A stretch of 64,000 nt of DNA from Wenjunlia tyrosinilytica (GCF_014646055.1 NZ_BMMS01000020.1:294-64293), one strand, 5' to 3'; positions 26,640 to 36,431 are shown, numbered from the stretch's first letter. Program-made: numbers and translations. Notes: generated by a model from the letters alone, not told the origin.

Positions 26640-27704
26640 GTGCGCACCTATCGGATCGCGGCCGTCCCAGGGGACGGCATCGGGCAGGAGACGGTGCCCG
26701 CCGCCGTGCGCGTACTCGATGCCCTTGCCGGGCTGCACGGCTTCCGGCTGGAGTGGACGATGCACCCGTGGGGGTGCGCGTACCTCGCGCGGACCGGGAC
26801 GATGATGCCCGCCGACGGGCTCGAGAGCCTCGCCGGGGCCGACGCGATTCTCCTCGGAGCCGTCGGCGCGCCCGGAGTTCCCGACCACGAGTCACTGTGG
26901 GGCCTACTCATACCCATCCGGCGCCATTTCGACCAGTTCGTCTCGTTGCGTCCCGTGCGCTCGCTGGCCGGTGTCGAAGGACCGCTGCGCGACGGGCGAC
27001 CGTTCGACCTCGTGGTGGTGCGGGAGAACACCGAAGGGGAGTACAGCGAGATCGGCGGGCGACTCTACCGCGGACGACCGCAGGAGATGGCTGTGCAGGA
27101 GGCCGTGTTCACACGCCTCGGGGTCGAGCGGGTGGCCCGCTACGCGTTCGAGCTGGCCGCCAAGCGTTCCGGCCGTGTGGCGTCGGCGACGAAATCGAAC
27201 GGGATCGTCCACACCATGCCGTTCTGGGACGAGATCCTGTCCGAGGTGGCCGCCGACTACCCCGATGTCGAGCTGACGCCCTATCACGTCGACGCCCTCG
27301 CCGCGCACCTGGTCCTCGATCCGGCCCGGTTCGACGTGATCGTCGCCTCCAACCTCTTCGGCGACATCCTCAGCGACCTGACCGCCGCCCTCGCCGGCAG
27401 CATCGGGATCGCCCCATGCGGCAACATCGACCCCTCCCGGCAGCACCCCTCGATGTTCGAGCCCATCCACGGCTCGGCACCGGACATCGCCGGTACGGGC
27501 ACGGCGAACCCGATCGGCCAGATCTGGTCCTCCTCCCTGATGCTCGACCACCTCGGCGAGCGGGAAGCCGCCGCCCGGCTCACCGCCGCGATCGGCGAGG
27601 TCGTGCGTTCCGGCTCGCTCACCCCCGACCTGGGCGGGAGCCTGTCCACGGCCCAGGTCTGCGACGCCCTGATCAGCGCCCTGACCAAGGACACCGCGTT
27701 GTGA
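26640..27704 (+). CDS. tartrate dehydrogenase / D-malate dehydrogenase (beta-decarboxylating family)
   Basis: A 354-residue isocitrate/isopropylmalate-dehydrogenase-family enzyme. VPGDGIGQETVPAAVRVLD opens the fold. VVRENTEGEYSEIGGRLYRG is characteristic of the tartrate/D-malate branch. TKSNGIVHTMPFWDEIL supplies the catalytic Lys, and YHVDALAAHLVLDP, FGDILSDL and EPIHGSAPDIAGTGTANP complete the metal and NAD sites. It starts at GTG with AAGGAG upstream. It oxidises tartrate, D-malate or a related 2-hydroxy acid with NAD. It is the first gene of a coupled operon whose next gene starts within its stop codon. Confidence 0.9.
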   Translation: MRTYRIAAVPGDGIGQETVPAAVRVLDALAGLHGFRLEWTMHPWGCAYLARTGTMMPADGLESLAGADAILLGAVGAPGVPDHESLWGLLIPIRRHFDQFVSLRPVRSLAGVEGPLRDGRPFDLVVVRENTEGEYSEIGGRLYRGRPQEMAVQEAVFTRLGVERVARYAFELAAKRSGRVASATKSNGIVHTMPFWDEILSEVAADYPDVELTPYHVDALAAHLVLDPARFDVIVASNLFGDILSDLTAALAGSIGIAPCGNIDPSRQHPSMFEPIHGSAPDIAGTGTANPIGQIWSSSLMLDHLGEREAAARLTAAIGEVVRSGSLTPDLGGSLSTAQVCDALISALTKDTAL

Positions 27705-28633
27705 ACGCGCTGCTTCCGGACTTCACGGACGCGACCCGCCGGTGCGGTGGCGTACGCATCCACGCCCAGGTCTCGGGTGACGGTCCGCCCGTGCTGCTCC
27801 TGCACGGGTATCCCCAGACCCTCGCCATGTGGCACCGCGTCGCGCCCGAGCTGGCCAGGGACCACACGGTCGTGCTCGCCGACCTGCGCGGCTACGGCGA
27901 CAGCGGCAAGCCGGACGACGACCCCTCCCACGAGCAGTACGCCAAGCGCACCATGGCCGCCGACCAGGCCGCCCTCATGCGGTCGCTCGGATTCGACCGA
28001 TTCGCCGTCGCCGGGCACGACAGGGGCGGGCGGGTCGCCCACCGCATGGCCCTTGACGTCCCCGAGCACGTACGGGCCGTCGCCGTGCTGGACATCGTGC
28101 CGACGCTGCACATGTTGGGGAACGTCGACCGGGCCATGGCCTCGGCCTACTTCCACTGGTTCTTCCTCTCCCTCGACTCCGGCCTGCCCGAACAGCTGAT
28201 CCTCGCCGACCCTCGCGCGTGGCTGCGCAGCCGGTTCGAGGGGCGCCACGCCGGCGGGCTCCCCACCGACCCGCGTGCCATGGCCGAGTACGAGCGCTGC
28301 TTCACCGACGCGGCCGCGGTGCGCGCGTCATGTGCCGACTACCGGGCGGCCGCCGGTATCGACCTGGAGCACGACGCGTACGACCGCGACCTCGGGCGCG
28401 TGGTCGAGGCGCCGCTCCTGGCGATATGGGGCACGCACAGCTTCGTCGGCCGCCATTTCGACGTGGCCGCGGTGTGGAAGGCGTATGCGCGGCACGTCAC
28501 CGCGGTCGCCGTGCCCGCGGACCACTACCTGGCGGAGGAGGCGCCGGGGGAAGTGGCACGCGCGCTGGCCTCGTTCTTCCGCAATCGCGACCAGGATCCC
28601 GTTCGGCACCTCGACGCGGAGGGCACGCGGTGA
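27701..28633 (+). CDS. alpha/beta hydrolase, fluoroacetate dehalogenase-like
   Basis: A 310-residue alpha/beta hydrolase whose active site matches fluoroacetate dehalogenases (FAc-DEX / RPA1163 type). The nucleophile is Asp107 in GHDRGGRVAHR, with the two carboxylate-binding arginines Arg108 and Arg111. The acid is Asp131 in AVLDIVPT and the base is His275 in ADHYLAEEAPGE. His152-Trp153 in YFHWFF and Tyr214 in CADYRAAAGIDLEHD match the halide pocket. The oxyanion motif is HGYPQ. It probably hydrolyses a 2-halo acid, possibly fluoroacetate, or a close ester or epoxide analogue. GTG overlaps the previous stop (GTGA), and its own stop overlaps the M20 start the same way. Cytosolic. Confidence 0.85.
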   Translation: MNALLPDFTDATRRCGGVRIHAQVSGDGPPVLLLHGYPQTLAMWHRVAPELARDHTVVLADLRGYGDSGKPDDDPSHEQYAKRTMAADQAALMRSLGFDRFAVAGHDRGGRVAHRMALDVPEHVRAVAVLDIVPTLHMLGNVDRAMASAYFHWFFLSLDSGLPEQLILADPRAWLRSRFEGRHAGGLPTDPRAMAEYERCFTDAAAVRASCADYRAAAGIDLEHDAYDRDLGRVVEAPLLAIWGTHSFVGRHFDVAAVWKAYARHVTAVAVPADHYLAEEAPGEVARALASFFRNRDQDPVRHLDAEGTR

Positions 28634-29775
28634 GCCGCGCAGGCGGCTTCGACCTCGGGCGGGCCGTGGAGCGCCTGCGGCACCTGGTCGGCATCGAGTC
28701 GCCCTCCGGTCACGCGTGCGGTCTCGGCGGCTGCTACGAGCTGCTGACGGAGTGGTCCCGGGACCTGCTCGGCCCGCCGCAGTGTGTCGTCGAGGGCGGC
28801 GTACCCCATCTGTACTGGGAGGAGGCACCCGCGGCACGCGGCGTGCCCGGCGTCCTGCTGCTCGGCCACGCCGACACGGTGTGGCCTCTCGGGACGCTGG
28901 AGGGCTGGCCGTTCACGACCGAGGGTGAACGGGTCTCGGGGCCGGGCGTGTTCGACATGAAGTCGGGCCTCGTGCTTGCCCTGGAGGCGCTGGCCCTCGC
29001 AGGCGACACCCGCCATGTCCGGATGCTCGTCACCGGAGACGAGGAGTGCGGCTCGCTGACCTCGCGCGGCCTGGTGGAGGAGGCGGCACGTGGCTGCGCT
29101 GCCGTCCTGGTCCTGGAGCCGAGCATGGACGGCGCGGTGAAGACGGCCCGCAAGGGCGGGGCCATCTACCGCCTGGACATCCGCGGCCACGCGGCCCATG
29201 CCGGTCTGGAGCCGGAAAAGGGGGTGAACGCGCTGGTCGAGCTTGCCCACCAGGTGCTGGCCATCACCGCGCTCGCCGACGCGGATCTCGGCACTTCGGT
29301 CACGCCGACCGTCGGCCGAGCCGGTACCACCACCAACACCGTCCCCGCGGACGCGCACATCAACGTGGACGTCCGTGCCTGGCACCGCGACGAGTTGGAA
29401 CGGGTGGATGCGAATCTACGAGTGCTCACCTCGCGGGTGCCCGGGGCCGCCGTGGAACTGTCCGGAGGGATCAACCGACTGCCACTGGAGCGTTCCATGT
29501 CGGCCGGGCTGCTCGCGGTCGCCAGGCAGCTGGCCGAGGCCGGCGGCCTTGGGGAGGTCGGCGAGGCGGCGGTCGGCGGGGCGTCGGACGGGAACTTCAC
29601 GGCGGCCCTGGGCATCCCGACCCTGGACGGGCTGGGGCCGCGCGGCGCGGGTGCGCACGCGCGGCACGAATGGGCGGACACGGGCTCGTTCGAGGAACGG
29701 GCACTGCTGGTCGCCGGGCTGGTCAGGTCGCTCGGCCCGCAGGGTGCGAACGGCACGGACGAGCAGGCCCGGTGA
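28630..29775 (+). CDS. M20 metallopeptidase, carboxypeptidase G2-like
   Basis: A 381-residue M20A-type hydrolase. The two-zinc site can be traced: His and Asp in LLGHADTVWPLG, the bridging Asp in GPGVFDMKSG, the Glu pair in TGDEECGS, and a C-terminal His in GAGAHARHEW. GHAAHAGLEPEKGVNALVEL is the dimerisation-lid segment of CPG2-like enzymes. It removes a C-terminal amino acid, often Glu, from N-acylated substrates. It is translationally coupled to the dehalogenase-like gene and converges on the TetR gene 33 bases further on. No signal peptide, so it acts inside on imported compounds. Confidence 0.88.
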   Translation: MSRAGGFDLGRAVERLRHLVGIESPSGHACGLGGCYELLTEWSRDLLGPPQCVVEGGVPHLYWEEAPAARGVPGVLLLGHADTVWPLGTLEGWPFTTEGERVSGPGVFDMKSGLVLALEALALAGDTRHVRMLVTGDEECGSLTSRGLVEEAARGCAAVLVLEPSMDGAVKTARKGGAIYRLDIRGHAAHAGLEPEKGVNALVELAHQVLAITALADADLGTSVTPTVGRAGTTTNTVPADAHINVDVRAWHRDELERVDANLRVLTSRVPGAAVELSGGINRLPLERSMSAGLLAVARQLAEAGGLGEVGEAAVGGASDGNFTAALGIPTLDGLGPRGAGAHARHEWADTGSFEERALLVAGLVRSLGPQGANGTDEQAR

Positions 29776-29808
29776 GCGGCGAGGACGGGACGGGGCGCCG
29801 ACGCCCGG

Positions 29809-30555
29809 TCAGGTGCCCTGTCCCCCTTCCCCGTCGGCCTTCCGCGCGCGGACCTCGATCGCGTCGAGGAACAGTTCGATCGCCGTGTCGAAGACCCTCG
29901 GATCGCCGATGTCGGTGAGCTGGTCGCTCATCGACGCGATCCGCGGGTACTCCTCCGGCGCGAGCCGGCGGTACTCCAGGTGCCAGGCCAGCGCGTCGCG
30001 TTCCCGCGTCTCGGCCTCAAGCGCATGGAGCCCGGCCTCCATGCTCGACAGCGACCGGATGACATTGCCGAAGACGCGCAGGAATATCGCAGCGTCGTGC
30101 GGCGGGAGCCCGGCGCGCAGGAACGCGTCCAGGGCGAACTCGACGTTGGTGAACTCGGTTGGACGGCGGGTCGTGCGTGCCGCCATCTGGAGTGCGAACT
30201 GCGGGTAGCGCAGGTAGTGCTCGTGGATGTGGTACGCGAGGGAGCGCAGGTCGTCGCGCCAGGAGTCCGTGGCTTCCAGCTGCCCGCCGTAGGAGCGCGA
30301 GCGCAGGTTGTCGATCAGTTCCAGGACCAGCTCGTCCTTGTCGCGGAAGTGCCGGTAGATGGAAGTCGGATGGGCCGTCAGCTCCTTGCCGAGCGCCTGG
30401 AAGGTGAGGCCGTCGAGGCCGTCACGGGCGGCGATCGTCTCGGCCGCGTCCAGGATGACCTGCCTGCTGAGGCTGTCCCTTGCCCGGCGCGTGCGCCCCG
30501 GCCGGTCTTGCTTGGACGCGGTGCGGGACTTCCGGTCCCGGCTCGGGGTGCTCAT
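29809..30555 (-). CDS. TetR-family transcriptional regulator
   Basis: A 248-residue TetR regulator. The N-terminus is basic, then ILDAAETIAARDGLDGLTFQ and TSIYRHFRDKDELVLELIDN form the helix-turn-helix. The C-terminal domain is ligand-binding. The start at 30555 has AAGGA upstream. It is divergent from the ABC importer operon, and two overlapping palindromes lie over the facing promoter. It probably represses the importer, itself and the tartrate dehydrogenase operon until the imported compound binds. Confidence 0.9.
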   Translation of the reverse strand: MSTPSRDRKSRTASKQDRPGRTRRARDSLSRQVILDAAETIAARDGLDGLTFQALGKELTAHPTSIYRHFRDKDELVLELIDNLRSRSYGGQLEATDSWRDDLRSLAYHIHEHYLRYPQFALQMAARTTRRPTEFTNVEFALDAFLRAGLPPHDAAIFLRVFGNVIRSLSSMEAGLHALEAETRERDALAWHLEYRRLAPEEYPRIASMSDQLTDIGDPRVFDTAIELFLDAIEVRARKADGEGGQGT

Positions 30556-30633
30556 GGGTGTCCTTCCTGGACGCCGTGCGGACGGTCGCGCGAGGGCTGG
30601 CCCGACCCTGCCCGAACAGCGGCCCCAACGCAA

Positions 30634-30660
30634 GTCAACGACATTGACAATTGGATTGTC
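30634..30660. promoter_or_regulatory. two overlapping TetR-type operators
   Basis: GTCAACGACATTGAC (30634-30648) and GACAATTGGATTGTC (30646-30660) are 15-base palindromes sharing three bases. The first matches the site at 26592 upstream of the tartrate dehydrogenase gene. They cover the -35 box and spacer of the promoter at 30644, so bound TetR would block it. Confidence 0.6.
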
Positions 30661-30672
30661 GAGACATATTGC
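30644..30672 (+). promoter_or_regulatory. sigma70/HrdB-type promoter of the ABC importer operon
   Basis: TTGACA at 30644-30649, a 17-base spacer, then TATTGC at 30667-30672. This is the best promoter match I found in the window, and it sits in a conspicuously AT-rich patch. It leaves a leader of about 65 bases before the binding-protein start. Confidence 0.6.
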
Positions 30673-30744
30673 TAATGGTCTTCGCACTCCTTACGATGAG
30701 GCCGCATCGCGCCCCGCCGGGCCGCCGGGAATGGAAGGTCCTAC

Positions 30745-32466
30745 GTGATGAGCAAGCCATGGAACGAGCGCACGGGAGCGTCCCGCAGATCCGGGCGGCA
30801 GTCGGCCGCAGTCGCCTGCGCGGTCCTCGCGGTCCTCGCGGCAGGATGCACGGCCGGCGGCGGGACCGCCGGCAACGGGGGCAGCCCGGCCCCGGACGCG
30901 CCGGTCAGGCAGGGCGGCAGCCTCGTCATCGGAGCCGAGCAGGAGCCGGACTGCACGGACTGGATCGCCACCTGCGCGGGCTCCATCTGGGGCACCTACA
31001 TCATGCAGACGCCCACGATTCCCAAGGTGTTCGATGTCCGGCGCAAAGGTCGCGACTGGACCCCGGTCGCCTCCGAACTGATGGCGTCCGAGCCGACCGT
31101 CACCGTCAACGGGAAGCATCAGAAGATCACGTACCGGATGTCACCCGACGCCCGCTGGTCGGACGGCACCCCCATCACGTCGGCCGACCTGAAGTACACC
31201 GCGCTGCAACTGCGCGACGGCAAAGACATCTTCGACAAGACCGGCTACGACCGGATCACCTCCGTCGCGACACCCGACGACAAGACGGCGGTCGTGACCC
31301 TGAAGTCGCCGTTCGCGGGCTGGAAGACCCTGTTCAGCTCCGGCTACGGGGTACTGCCGAAGCACATCCTGGACGGCAAGGACCGGCACGCGCTGATGAA
31401 GGACGGCTACACCTTCAGCGGCGGCCCCTGGAAGATCCAGTCGTGGAAGAAGGGGACGTCCGTCACCCTGGTCCCCAACAAGCGCTACTGGGGCAAGCAA
31501 CCCAAACTGGACAAGGTGACCTTCCAGTTCACCTCCGACACCGCGTCCGCGTTCCAGGCGTTCAAGAGCGGCCAGCTCGACGCCCTCTACCCCACACCGC
31601 AGCTCGATGTGATAGAGCAGATCAAGAGCGGCCTCGGCACCGCCCGCTCCCGGGTCGATGCCCAGACCGGCAACCTTGAGGCGCTGTGGATGAACAACGC
31701 CAAGTTCCCGTTCGACTCGGCGCCCGTCCGGAAGGCGGTCGCCCACGCGATCGACCGCGCCGCGATCATCAAGAAGCTCTACGGCCCGCTCGGTGTCGAC
31801 CAGCCCGCGCAGAGCTTCCTGTCGCCGATCGTCTCCGGCTACGCCGGGTCCGACTTCTCCGCCTACACCCGTGACCTCGATCGGGTCGCCGAGTTGATGA
31901 CCGGGGCGGGCTGGGCGAAGGGAGAAGGCGGGCTCTGGGCCAAGGACGGCCGCAAGGCGCGGTTCACGATCGTCTCCCTGGCAGGCAACAAGCGCCGCGA
32001 GCTCACCGAGCAGATACTCCAGACCCAGCTGAAGGAGGCCGGGTTCGAGATGAGGATCAAGAACACAAGCCCGGCCACGCTCTTCGGCAAGCAGGCCCCC
32101 GCCGGCGACTTCGAGCTGGGCCTGTGGACGCTCGTCGACCAATTCCCGGACCCGGCGCTGAGCAACACCTTCAGCTCCACCTCGATCCCGAGCGCGGCGA
32201 ACGGCCAGTCCGGTATCAACTTCATCCGTGCCCGAGTCGACGGCCTCGACACACCGCTCGAGCGCGTGGACACCGAACTCGGCGAGGCCGCGCGAAAGGA
32301 CGCCTCCCGCCAGGCCGAGAAGATCATCGCCGACAACGTGCCCTCGCTCCCCCTCGGCGCCGTTCCCAACGTTCTGCTGTGGAGCCGGCGCGTCGGCGGC
32401 CCCATCAGCATCAACCCCGCAGAGGGGCCCTGGTGGAACCTCCACGAGTGGGGCCTGGCCAAGTGA
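30745..32466 (+). CDS. dipeptide/oligopeptide-type ABC transporter substrate-binding lipoprotein
   Basis: A 573-residue family 5 extracellular binding protein. A signal peptide ends in the lipobox LAAGC; counting from the ATG at 30748 the lipid-bearing residue is Cys34. GTG at 30745 is an equally possible start, with GGAAGG upstream. WSDGTPITSADLKYTALQLRD, FSGGPWKIQSWKKGTSVTLV and APVRKAVAHAIDRAAIIKKL-type segments are standard for DppA/OppA. It captures peptide-like or other hydrophilic ligands outside the cell for the permeases downstream. The C-terminal lobe ends SLPLGAVPNVLLWSRRVGG. Confidence 0.92.
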   Translation: MMSKPWNERTGASRRSGRQSAAVACAVLAVLAAGCTAGGGTAGNGGSPAPDAPVRQGGSLVIGAEQEPDCTDWIATCAGSIWGTYIMQTPTIPKVFDVRRKGRDWTPVASELMASEPTVTVNGKHQKITYRMSPDARWSDGTPITSADLKYTALQLRDGKDIFDKTGYDRITSVATPDDKTAVVTLKSPFAGWKTLFSSGYGVLPKHILDGKDRHALMKDGYTFSGGPWKIQSWKKGTSVTLVPNKRYWGKQPKLDKVTFQFTSDTASAFQAFKSGQLDALYPTPQLDVIEQIKSGLGTARSRVDAQTGNLEALWMNNAKFPFDSAPVRKAVAHAIDRAAIIKKLYGPLGVDQPAQSFLSPIVSGYAGSDFSAYTRDLDRVAELMTGAGWAKGEGGLWAKDGRKARFTIVSLAGNKRRELTEQILQTQLKEAGFEMRIKNTSPATLFGKQAPAGDFELGLWTLVDQFPDPALSNTFSSTSIPSAANGQSGINFIRARVDGLDTPLERVDTELGEAARKDASRQAEKIIADNVPSLPLGAVPNVLLWSRRVGGPISINPAEGPWWNLHEWGLAK

Positions 32467-32525
32467 CCGGCCGACACCTGCCCGGGCCCGCCCGGGCTCT
32501 CCTCCACTAGCGCCGGGGACGGCAC

Positions 32526-33494
32526 ATGCTCAGATTCGTCATACGGCGGCTGGTGTACTCGGTGCCGGTGGTGGCCGCGGCCTCGCTCATCCTCTTCTGG
32601 GGGGTTCGCTCGACGTTCGACCCACTCGCCAAGCTGCGGCAGGGCCACGACGCGGGAGCGTTGCGGCGCGAGGTGGCCAGGCTGGGCCTCGACCGGCCGG
32701 TCCTGGAGCAGTACGTGCTGTGGATGAAGGCGTTCGCCACCGGAGGCTGGGGCACCAGCACCCGAACCGGCGGCGACGTCAGGGCGATGATCGGGTCGGC
32801 GCTCGCGACCACCGTGCAACTGGTCTTCTGGGGTGTCCTGCTCGCGACGGTCCTCGCCCTCGGCATCGGCGTGTACTCGGCCGTGCGGCAGTACTCCGCG
32901 GGGGACTACGTGCTCACCGCCCTGTCCTACCTCGGGATCGCGATGCCTGCGTTCTGGTGCGGGCTCATCCTGATCCAACTGCTCGCGGTGTGGCCGAAGG
33001 AGCGGTTCGGGCTGGCCGAGCCACCGCTCTACTTCGTCGGCCTGCACTCTCCGGGGCGAAGCGGCTTCGACATGGACTACCTGCGGCATCTGGCCCTGCC
33101 TGTGATCACGTTGACGATCAGCCTGATCGCGAGCTGGTCGCGGTTCAGCCGGGCGTCCATGTTGGAGGCACTGTCCAGCGACTACGTGCGCACGGCCCGG
33201 GCCAAGGGCGTGCCGTCACGGCAGATCTTCGTCCGGCACGCCCTGCGCAACTCGCTGGCGTCGTTTGTGACCGTCGTCGCGCTCGACTCGGCGATCCTCT
33301 TCGGGGGCCTGGTGGTGACGGAGCAGATCTACGCGATCCCCGGGATGGGGCGGCTGTTCCTTGCCTCGATGCTGGCGGGCGACGTCTTCGTGCTCATCCC
33401 GTGGATGCTGATCGTGGCGCTCGCCACCGTCCTGTTCAATCTTGCGGCGGACCTGGGGTACGCGCTGCTCGACCCAAGGGTGGTGCTGAGGTGA
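32526..33494 (+). CDS. dipeptide-type ABC permease (DppB)
   Basis: A 322-residue inner-membrane permease, DppB type, with a leading FVIRRLVYSVPVVAAASLIL helix and about six membrane segments. It has the EAA-loop region DYVRTARAKGVPSRQIFVRH, which docks on the ATPases. It follows the binding protein by 59 bases and overlaps the next permease by four bases. Confidence 0.92.
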   Translation: MLRFVIRRLVYSVPVVAAASLILFWGVRSTFDPLAKLRQGHDAGALRREVARLGLDRPVLEQYVLWMKAFATGGWGTSTRTGGDVRAMIGSALATTVQLVFWGVLLATVLALGIGVYSAVRQYSAGDYVLTALSYLGIAMPAFWCGLILIQLLAVWPKERFGLAEPPLYFVGLHSPGRSGFDMDYLRHLALPVITLTISLIASWSRFSRASMLEALSSDYVRTARAKGVPSRQIFVRHALRNSLASFVTVVALDSAILFGGLVVTEQIYAIPGMGRLFLASMLAGDVFVLIPWMLIVALATVLFNLAADLGYALLDPRVVLR

Positions 33495-34393
33495 GCGTCC
33501 AACGAGCCCCCGTCGGCCCGGTGGCCGAGACCGCCTCCGCGCGGCGGGACTTGAGCGGGCGACGGATCGTCGCCAAGCGGTTCCTGCGGCACCGACTCGC
33601 CGCCGCGGGCACTGTGGCGCTGCTCGCACTGGCCACGTGCTGCTTCGGCGCGAGCTGGATCGCCCCGTACCCGCGCAACGCCCAGGATCTGCTGACCGGT
33701 GCCCGGCAACCGTCCATCGCGCACTGGCTGGGCACCGACGACCTGGGACGCGACTACCTCAGTGAGGTGCTGTACGCGGGTCAGGTCTCCCTGTCCATCG
33801 GGCTGTGCGTGGCCGTCCTGTCGACCGCGCTCGGCACGCTCGTCGGGGCCATCGCCGGTTTCACAGGCGGCTGGGCCGAGGAGGTGATCATGCGGGTGAC
33901 CGACCTGTTCCTGATCGTGCCTGGCATCGCCGTGCTCGCCTTGGCACTGGAAGGTCTTGGCCCCTCCCCCGTCACGATCGTGCTGGTCCTGACCGGGCTG
34001 GGCTGGACCGTGATCGCCCGGGTGGTGCGCTCGCAGGTGATCAGCCTGCGGGAGAAGGAGTTCGTGGAGGCGGCCCGGGTCATCGGAGCGTCGGGGGTAC
34101 GGATCATCACCAGGCACCTCCTGCCGAACCTCGTCGGCGTGATCGCCGTCAACATGTCCCTGGCCGTCGCCGGGGCGATCATCCTGGAGTCCACGCTCAG
34201 TTTCCTCGGGTTCGGCATCCAGCCGCCCCAGTCAAGCTGGGGCAACCTGCTCACCCAGGCCGCGAGCCTCGTCGGCACTCCCAAGGCGTACCTGCTGTAC
34301 GCGCCGGGCGCGGCGATCCTGCTCACGGTCCTGGCCGTGAACTTCGTGGGCGACGGGTTGCGGGACGCCTTCGACCCGCAGGGGAGGAAGTGA
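33491..34393 (+). CDS. dipeptide-type ABC permease (DppC)
   Basis: A 300-residue DppC-type permease. It has the N-terminal membrane helix and [20 protein letters not shown], the usual family entry motif. The EAA loop is [20 protein letters not shown], and the end is [19 protein letters not shown] then [18 protein letters not shown]. The GTG start lies inside the previous stop (GTGA). Its stop overlaps the ATPase ATG as TGATG. Confidence 0.92.
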   Translation: MSVQRAPVGPVAETASARRDLSGRRIVAKRFLRHRLAAAGTVALLALATCCFGASWIAPYPRNAQDLLTGARQPSIAHWLGTDDLGRDYLSEVLYAGQVSLSIGLCVAVLSTALGTLVGAIAGFTGGWAEEVIMRVTDLFLIVPGIAVLALALEGLGPSPVTIVLVLTGLGWTVIARVVRSQVISLREKEFVEAARVIGASGVRIITRHLLPNLVGVIAVNMSLAVAGAIILESTLSFLGFGIQPPQSSWGNLLTQAASLVGTPKAYLLYAPGAAILLTVLAVNFVGDGLRDAFDPQGRK

Positions 34394-35421
34394 TGGAGGC
34401 GGTCTCCCACACCGAGGTGGTCTCCCACACCGCGAGCCCACCGGAACTGCTCCGTGTCCGCGACCTGACGGTCGAGTACCGGACCGACTCGGGGACGGCG
34501 GTCGCCGTCGAGGGCCTGTCGTTCGACGTGGCCGAGGGACAGACGCTGGGCATTGTCGGAGAGTCGGGCTCGGGCAAGAGCGCCGCGTCCATGGCGATCA
34601 TGGGGCTCCTGCCGCGTTCCGCCCGGGTGACCGGCTCGATCCGTTTCCGCGGGCGGGAACTGCTCAGCCTGGCCGACAGCGAGTTGCGGGAGATACGGGG
34701 ACGGCGGATCGCGGTCATCTTCCAGGACGCGCTCGCCGCGCTGAACCCGATGATGACGGTCGGCGCGCAGATCGCCGAGGCAGTGCGCGTGCACGACCCG
34801 TCGACGAGCAGGGCCTCCCTGGTCGAGCGGGCCACCGAACTGCTCGACGTCGTCGGCATCCCCTCGCCCGCCACCCGCCTGGGCCAGTACCCGCACGAAT
34901 TCTCCGGCGGGATGCGGCAGCGGGTGATGATCGCCATGGGCATCGCCAACGAGCCGGACATCCTCATCGCCGACGAGCCGACGACCGCCCTCGACGTGAC
35001 CGTCCAGGCGCAGGTGCTCGACGTCATCCGGCGGGTGCAGGAGCGTACCCGCACCTCGGTCATGCTCATCACCCACGACCTGGGTGTCGTCGCGGGTCTC
35101 GCCGATCGGGTCATGGTCATGTACGCGGGGCGCAAGGTCGAGGAGGGACCGGTCGAACCCGTCTTCTACGAGCCGTCGCACCCGTACACACGAGGGCTCC
35201 TCGCGGCGCTTCCCCGGATCGACCGGCGCACCGCCCGGCTCACGCAGATCCCGGGCCGGCCTCCGCAGCCCGGCGAGCGGCCCGCCGGATGCCCCTTCCA
35301 GCCCCGCTGCCCCCACGCGGAACCCGCGGTGTGCGGCGACGCCGGCACTGTGCCCGTCGCCGTCGCGGACTCGCACTCCACGGCCTGTGTGCGAGTGCAC
35401 GAAATCGGAGGGGACCGATGA
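34393..35421 (+). CDS. dipeptide-type ABC ATPase (DppD)
   Basis: A 342-residue ABC ATPase. Walker A is [11 protein letters not shown], signature [17 protein letters not shown], Walker [13 protein letters not shown], switch His in [11 protein letters not shown]. The C-terminal Cys-rich peptide-transporter tail [16 protein letters not shown] is the kind that binds an iron-sulfur cluster in some DppD homologues. It pairs with the DppF-type ATPase that starts four bases before its end. Confidence 0.93.
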   Translation: MEAVSHTEVVSHTASPPELLRVRDLTVEYRTDSGTAVAVEGLSFDVAEGQTLGIVGESGSGKSAASMAIMGLLPRSARVTGSIRFRGRELLSLADSELREIRGRRIAVIFQDALAALNPMMTVGAQIAEAVRVHDPSTSRASLVERATELLDVVGIPSPATRLGQYPHEFSGGMRQRVMIAMGIANEPDILIADEPTTALDVTVQAQVLDVIRRVQERTRTSVMLITHDLGVVAGLADRVMVMYAGRKVEEGPVEPVFYEPSHPYTRGLLAALPRIDRRTARLTQIPGRPPQPGERPAGCPFQPRCPHAEPAVCGDAGTVPVAVADSHSTACVRVHEIGGDR

Positions 35422-36431
35422 AGGCTCCAGTGGTGAACGCGCAGGCGGTGGACGGGCCCGCGGTGGAGGCCAGCGGGCTGGTGGCCGAGTACCGGATCCG
35501 CCGCCGCCCCGGGCAGGGCCGGGCGACCGTCCAGGCCGTCTCGGGGGTCGACTTCTCCATCGGCCGCGGACGCACACTCGGCCTCGTTGGGGAGACCGGC
35601 TGCGGCAAGAGCACGCTCGGTCGGTGCCTGGTGGGGCTGGTGACCCCGGTCGCGGGGCGGGTGACGCTCGACGGCACCGATGCCGCGGCCGCCGGACGCG
35701 GAGCACGGACCAGGCTGCGACGCCAGGTCCAGCTCGTCTTCCAGGACCCGTACTCGTCGCTGAACCCGCGCATGAGCGTCGGCGCGATCCTGGCCGAACC
35801 GCTGCGTATCCATGGGCTGCACTCGGGGCGCCGCGACACACGGGTCCGGGAGCTGCTGGAGCTGGTCGGCCTCGACCCCGACCACACGGGGCGGTTCCCG
35901 CACCAGTTCTCCGGCGGGCAGCGGCAGCGCATCGGCATCGCCCGGGCGCTCGCGGTCGAACCGCGGATCCTGGTACTGGACGAGCCGGTGAGCGCCCTGG
36001 ACGTGAGCGTGCAGGCGGGCGTGGTCAACCTGCTCGAGGACCTTCAGGAGGAGTTCGCGCTCACCTACCTGTTCATCGCGCACGACCTTTCCGTCGTCCG
36101 GCAGATCAGCGACGACGTGGCGGTGATGTACCTCGGCCGGATCGTCGAGCACGCCCCGGCGGACCGCCTGTACACATTCCCGTACCACCCGTACACCCAG
36201 GCCCTGCTGTCGGCGGTACCGATCCCCGACCCGCGGGCGGAGCGTGCCCGCAAGCGGATCGTGCTGCTCGGGGACGCGCCCAGCCCGCTCGTCCCGCCGT
36301 CGGGGTGCCGTTTCCGCACCCGCTGCTGGAAAGCACAGCAGATCTGCGCCCTCGAGGCGCCCGCGCTCGCAGACATGGGCGGCGGGCACCTGGCGGCGTG
36401 CCACTTCCCGGAGACCCGGGTGGTGACGTGA
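35418..36431 (+). CDS. dipeptide-type ABC ATPase (DppF)
   Basis: A 337-residue ABC ATPase. Walker A is [11 protein letters not shown], signature [17 protein letters not shown], Walker [13 protein letters not shown], switch His in [10 protein letters not shown]. The tail [15 protein letters not shown] again has the oligopeptide-transporter cysteines. The ATG overlaps the DppD stop. It completes the five-gene importer, and the S9 peptidase follows after 37 bases. Confidence 0.93.
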   Translation: MKAPVVNAQAVDGPAVEASGLVAEYRIRRRPGQGRATVQAVSGVDFSIGRGRTLGLVGETGCGKSTLGRCLVGLVTPVAGRVTLDGTDAAAAGRGARTRLRRQVQLVFQDPYSSLNPRMSVGAILAEPLRIHGLHSGRRDTRVRELLELVGLDPDHTGRFPHQFSGGQRQRIGIARALAVEPRILVLDEPVSALDVSVQAGVVNLLEDLQEEFALTYLFIAHDLSVVRQISDDVAVMYLGRIVEHAPADRLYTFPYHPYTQALLSAVPIPDPRAERARKRIVLLGDAPSPLVPPSGCRFRTRCWKAQQICALEAPALADMGGGHLAACHFPETRVVT

